Assembly (NCBI GenBank): GCA_900549525.1
Contig: UWSJ01000083.1
Location: 1 to 7,486 of the forward strand
DNA length: 7,486 nucleotides
Source of the DNA: an uncultured Coriobacteriaceae bacterium
Lineage (GTDB): Bacteria > Actinomycetota > Coriobacteriia > Coriobacteriales > Atopobiaceae
Direction of reading: 5' to 3'
In this document: positions 5,494 through 7,486 of the stretch, in pieces
Numbering within the stretch: the stretch's first letter is position 1
Layout: every line of letters begins with the position of its first letter
Translations under genes and position numbers: made by a program
The notes under the pieces: generated by a model
What the model saw: only the letters and a program-made list of their open reading frames with translations
Database searches by the model: none
Told to the model about the DNA's origin: nothing

Positions 5494-5498
5494 AGGAG
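5494..5498 (+). promoter_or_regulatory. Ribosome binding site of the AAA-ATPase gene
   Basis: AGGAG, 5 nt before the ATG at 5504. It supports this start over other in-frame starts. Confidence 0.85.
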
Positions 5499-5503
5499 CC
5501 TAT

Positions 5504-6859
5504 ATGCTGCAACGGAAGGAACTCAAGGCCCTCGAGGCTTGGAAAAACGCCCCTTCGCACAAGGCGCTCATGCTTACCGGCGCACGTCAGATCGGCAAGA
5601 CCACCCTCGTTCGAGAGTTCGCCAAAAAGCACTATGGCTCCTTTGCGGAGATCAACTTTATCTTGGACCCGGCAGCGTCATCCGTCTTTGACGGGTCGCT
5701 CGACGCGGACACGCTTGTCGCCAACCTCACCGCATATCTCAGGCAGTCACTCAAACCCAAGGAGACGCTCGTTCTACTCGACGAGATTCAGGAGTGCCCC
5801 CGCGCCCGGACGGCCATTAAGTCCCTCGTCGAAGACGGGCGGTTCGACTACATCGAAACCGGCTCCCTGTTGGGCGTACGCAACAGGGAGGTTCCCTCCT
5901 ACCCTGTCGGCTTTGAGGAGCAACGGCGCATGTACCCGTTGGACTTCGAGGAGTTCTGCCTCGCCGCCGGCATGCAGCCACAGACCATAGACCTCCTGCG
6001 CTCGCATTACGAGGACCGCACCCCCGTCTCGGAGTCCGTCCACGCAACCATGATGCAGCTGTTCCTGGCGTATGTCGTCATAGGGGGCATGCCCGAAGTG
6101 GTTCAGCGCTATGTCGACACGAGCGACGTCGCCCAGGCCCTGAAGATCCAGCGTGACATCCTCGACCTCTATCGTCAGGACATTGCCAAATACGCCGCCG
6201 AAAGGGACAAGACGAAGGTACGGGCGATCTTTGACGCCATACCCTCGCAACTTGACGACAGGAATCGAAGGTTCGTCCTCGCCGACCTCGCCAAGTCGGC
6301 ACGACAGAATCGTTATGAGAGCAGCTTCCTTTGGCTCGCGGACGCGGGCGTCGCACTCCCCTGCTTCAACGTGACCTCCCCCGTCGCTCCGCTTGTCACC
6401 AATGAGAAGCGCAATCTCTTCAAGCTGTTCCTCAATGACGTGGGCCTGCTGTGCGCAAGCTCCCTCGAAAACGTCCAGTTCGACATCCTGCGGGGCAACC
6501 TCGACGTCAACCTGGGAAGCATTGCCGAGAACGTGATAGCGCAGGAGCTTGTCGCGCATGGGTTTGGGCTGCACTACTTTAACGGCAAGCGGACGGGCGA
6601 GGTTGACTTCGTCGTTCAGTCCGGACGCACCTGCCTGCCCATCGAGGTCAAGTCCGGAGCGGACTGGCAGAGGCACCCCGCCATCAACAACCTCTTGGCC
6701 ACGGAGGAATGGGGCCTCGAGGAGGGCATCGTGCTTTGCAAGGGCAATGTTGAGAAAGACGGCAAGGTCACGTACCTGCCGCTCTACATGGTCATGTTCC
6801 TCGAGCCCGAGAGCCTGCCCGCATCCATGACATTCAAGGTCGACCTATCCGGGCTTTGA
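5504..6859 (+). CDS. AAA-type ATPase with DUF4143 / PD-(D/E)XK-like C-terminal domain
   Basis: 451 aa. It belongs to the widespread ATP-binding family made of an AAA_14 domain plus DUF4143, common in gut actinobacteria and archaea; its cellular role is not established. Walker A is GARQIGKTT (26-34) with K32 and T33; Walker B is LVLLDEIQ (89-96) with D93/E94; ETGSLLG (118-124) is the sensor-1-like strand. DYRL-region equivalents and MYPLDFEEF (143-151) precede the DUF4143 part (from about 190). The C-terminus carries E342 in a SIAENVIAQEL helix, GEVDFVV (365-371) with D368, and PIEVKSG (379-385) with E381 and K383, the arrangement of a PD-(D/E)XK nuclease fold. Reading frame and motifs are intact. 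It stands alone, diverging from veg, behind a phased motif array and a good ribosome site. Codon choice is less GC-biased than in its neighbours, consistent with acquisition. No partner gene such as a toxin or methylase is visible. Confidence 0.88.
   Translation: MLQRKELKALEAWKNAPSHKALMLTGARQIGKTTLVREFAKKHYGSFAEINFILDPAASSVFDGSLDADTLVANLTAYLRQSLKPKETLVLLDEIQECPRARTAIKSLVEDGRFDYIETGSLLGVRNREVPSYPVGFEEQRRMYPLDFEEFCLAAGMQPQTIDLLRSHYEDRTPVSESVHATMMQLFLAYVVIGGMPEVVQRYVDTSDVAQALKIQRDILDLYRQDIAKYAAERDKTKVRAIFDAIPSQLDDRNRRFVLADLAKSARQNRYESSFLWLADAGVALPCFNVTSPVAPLVTNEKRNLFKLFLNDVGLLCASSLENVQFDILRGNLDVNLGSIAENVIAQELVAHGFGLHYFNGKRTGEVDFVVQSGRTCLPIEVKSGADWQRHPAINNLLATEEWGLEEGIVLCKGNVEKDGKVTYLPLYMVMFLEPESLPASMTFKVDLSGL
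5505..5514 (-). repeat. Inverted partial copy of the array motif at the start codon
   Basis: TGCTGCAACG is the exact reverse complement of CGTTGCAGCA in copies 2 and 3 (for example 5444-5453). It covers the last two bases of the ATPase start codon and the next codons. If transcription starts upstream of copy 3, the two could pair and hide the start codon; otherwise it may be a further protein-binding site. Confidence 0.55.
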
Positions 6860-6905
6860 CGGGGAGAGTCGCGCGAACACGGCGAACTCATCTCGTTCGA
6901 CACAC

Positions 6906-6944
6906 AAAAGGCGGGCGGCCGAAGCCCGAGAGCTCCGACCGCCC
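6906..6944 (-). terminator. Intrinsic terminator of nagB
   Basis: Leftward, the stem uses 6932-6944 and 6913-6925: 13 bp with two G-U wobbles and a 6-nt loop, then GCCTTTTG with four T at 6906-6909. In the rightward direction the wobbles become A-C mismatches and no T-run follows, so it favours the nagB direction. It lies about 45 nt after the nagB stop. The rightward ATPase gene ends at 6859 and shows no obvious terminator of its own. Confidence 0.72.
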
Positions 6945-6989
6945 AATTACCCTTGTGAGCTCATATGCCAAGTAGCTCGGCAAGACCCG

Positions 6990-7486
6990 TTAGTACAGGC
7001 CCTCGCACAGCGACAGCGCCTCGTCGTCGGCGACCACGACGCAGTTGGCGTGCAGCTGCAGGATCGAGGCCGGGCAGCTCGGGGCAACCGGGCCAAAGCA
7101 CATGTCATGGACGGCCTGGGCCTTGTTCTTGCCGTTAGCGACCATGAGGATCATGCGCGCGTTCATGATGGTCTGCACGCCCATCGTGTAGGCCTGGCGC
7201 GGCACGTCCTCCTCCTTCTCGAACAGGCGGCTGTTGGCCTCGATGGTGCTCTCCGTGAGGTCGACGCAGTGCGTGCCCTTGGAGAACGCGTCGGCCGGCT
7301 CGTTGAAGCCGATGTGACCGTTGCGACCGATGCCAAGGAGCTGCAGGTCGGGATAGCCGGCGTCGGCGACCATCTTGTCGTAGGCCTTGCAGGCGGCCTC
7401 GGCGTCGGGGTTGGCGCCATCGGGCACGTGCGTGTTGGCCAGGTCGATGTTGATGCCGGAGAAGAACTCCTTGTTCATGAAGTAGT
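6990..7486 (-). CDS. nagB: Glucosamine-6-phosphate deaminase (N-terminus outside window)
   Basis: Converts glucosamine-6-phosphate to fructose-6-phosphate and ammonia, the last step in feeding N-acetylglucosamine and glucosamine into glycolysis. About 165 C-terminal residues are visible, and the frame is open to the window edge. The ATG at 7478 is internal: the preceding codons give YF, matching the YFM stretch of NagB proteins. Visible signatures are LLGIGRNGHIGFNEPAD, the NagB active-site block with catalytic histidine and glutamate. Where E. coli has D141 the residue here is N, the form often seen in Gram-positive NagB. STIEANSRLF, YTMGVQTIM and CPASILQLH follow. The C-terminus is short (SLCEGLY), lacking the longer enterobacterial tail. 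Roughly the first third of the protein lies beyond the window. A terminator follows. Confidence 0.94.
   Translation of the reverse strand, partial: YFMNKEFFSGINIDLANTHVPDGANPDAEAACKAYDKMVADAGYPDLQLLGIGRNGHIGFNEPADAFSKGTHCVDLTESTIEANSRLFEKEEDVPRQAYTMGVQTIMNARMILMVANGKNKAQAVHDMCFGPVAPSCPASILQLHANCVVVADDEALSLCEGLY

Larger units (their letters stand above)
5287..5503. other. Intergenic region upstream of the AAA-ATPase gene
   Basis: This is part of a 347-nt gap between the diverging veg and the ATPase gene. No convincing small gene was found. From left to right it holds a short CCGAG/CTCGG dyad near 5322-5333, a GCGCGC-CGGTT-GCGCGC hairpin (5347-5363), and the phased motif array (5376-5483). Base composition shifts from GC-rich to clearly A/T-richer after about 5370. 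Confidence 0.6.

Noticed and set aside
5304..5691. Plus-strand frame beginning in the ATPase upstream region
   Set aside because: It overlaps the ATPase gene in another frame, has no ribosome site and no recognisable domain.
5774..6676. 300-codon minus-strand frame opposite the ATPase gene
   Set aside because: Antisense shadow; the plus strand carries intact Walker and nuclease motifs.

Overview
The window is GC-rich, densely coded chromosomal DNA. It looks like a high-GC Gram-positive bacterium, most likely a member of the Coriobacteriia (Olsenella/Atopobium/Collinsella type). The reasons are strongly GC-biased third codon positions, a Veg protein next to ispE (an adjacency known from Bacillus but carried here in actinobacterial-style DNA), Gram-positive type GreA, LysS and NagB, and a tRNA-Pro(CGG). 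The taxonomic call is inference.

Layout. Positions 1-2385 hold a leftward cluster, read tatA -> greA -> lysS: a TatA-family protein with an unusual C-terminal zinc ribbon, the transcript-cleavage factor GreA, and lysyl-tRNA synthetase (its C-terminus is cut by the window edge). A strong hairpin with a short U-run lies between greA and lysS. A divergent intergenic region (2386-2597) separates tatA from a rightward spermidine-synthase-like, membrane-anchored methyltransferase-fold protein (2598-3452). Next is a convergent non-coding stretch (3453-3778) with a 16-bp long-range inverted repeat, a probable terminator for the rightward gene and a perfect terminator for the leftward tRNA-Pro (3779-3855), which has its own promoter. 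Between that tRNA and the leftward ispE (3961-4848) is a perfect 33-bp palindrome containing the ispE stop codon. veg (4857-5156) sits 8 nt upstream of ispE and the two probably form an operon with a promoter near 5258-5286.

The most distinctive part is 5287-6859. A divergent AAA-ATPase/DUF4143 gene with a PD-(D/E)XK-like C-terminus is preceded by four copies of an AAAACGTTGCAG-type motif at 32-33 bp intervals (about three helical turns). The fourth overlaps a candidate -10 element, and an inverted partial copy covers the start codon. This looks like a phased operator array on an accessory gene of unknown role. The window ends with leftward nagB (glucosamine-6-phosphate deaminase, N-terminus outside the window), followed by its own terminator.

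Most of the genes are housekeeping: translation, transcription fidelity, protein export, isoprenoid precursors and amino-sugar catabolism. Observations worth follow-up are the operator array, the TatA-zinc-ribbon fusion, the 33-bp palindrome at the end of ispE, the structured convergent intergenic region, and the altered catalytic site of the spermidine-synthase-like protein.
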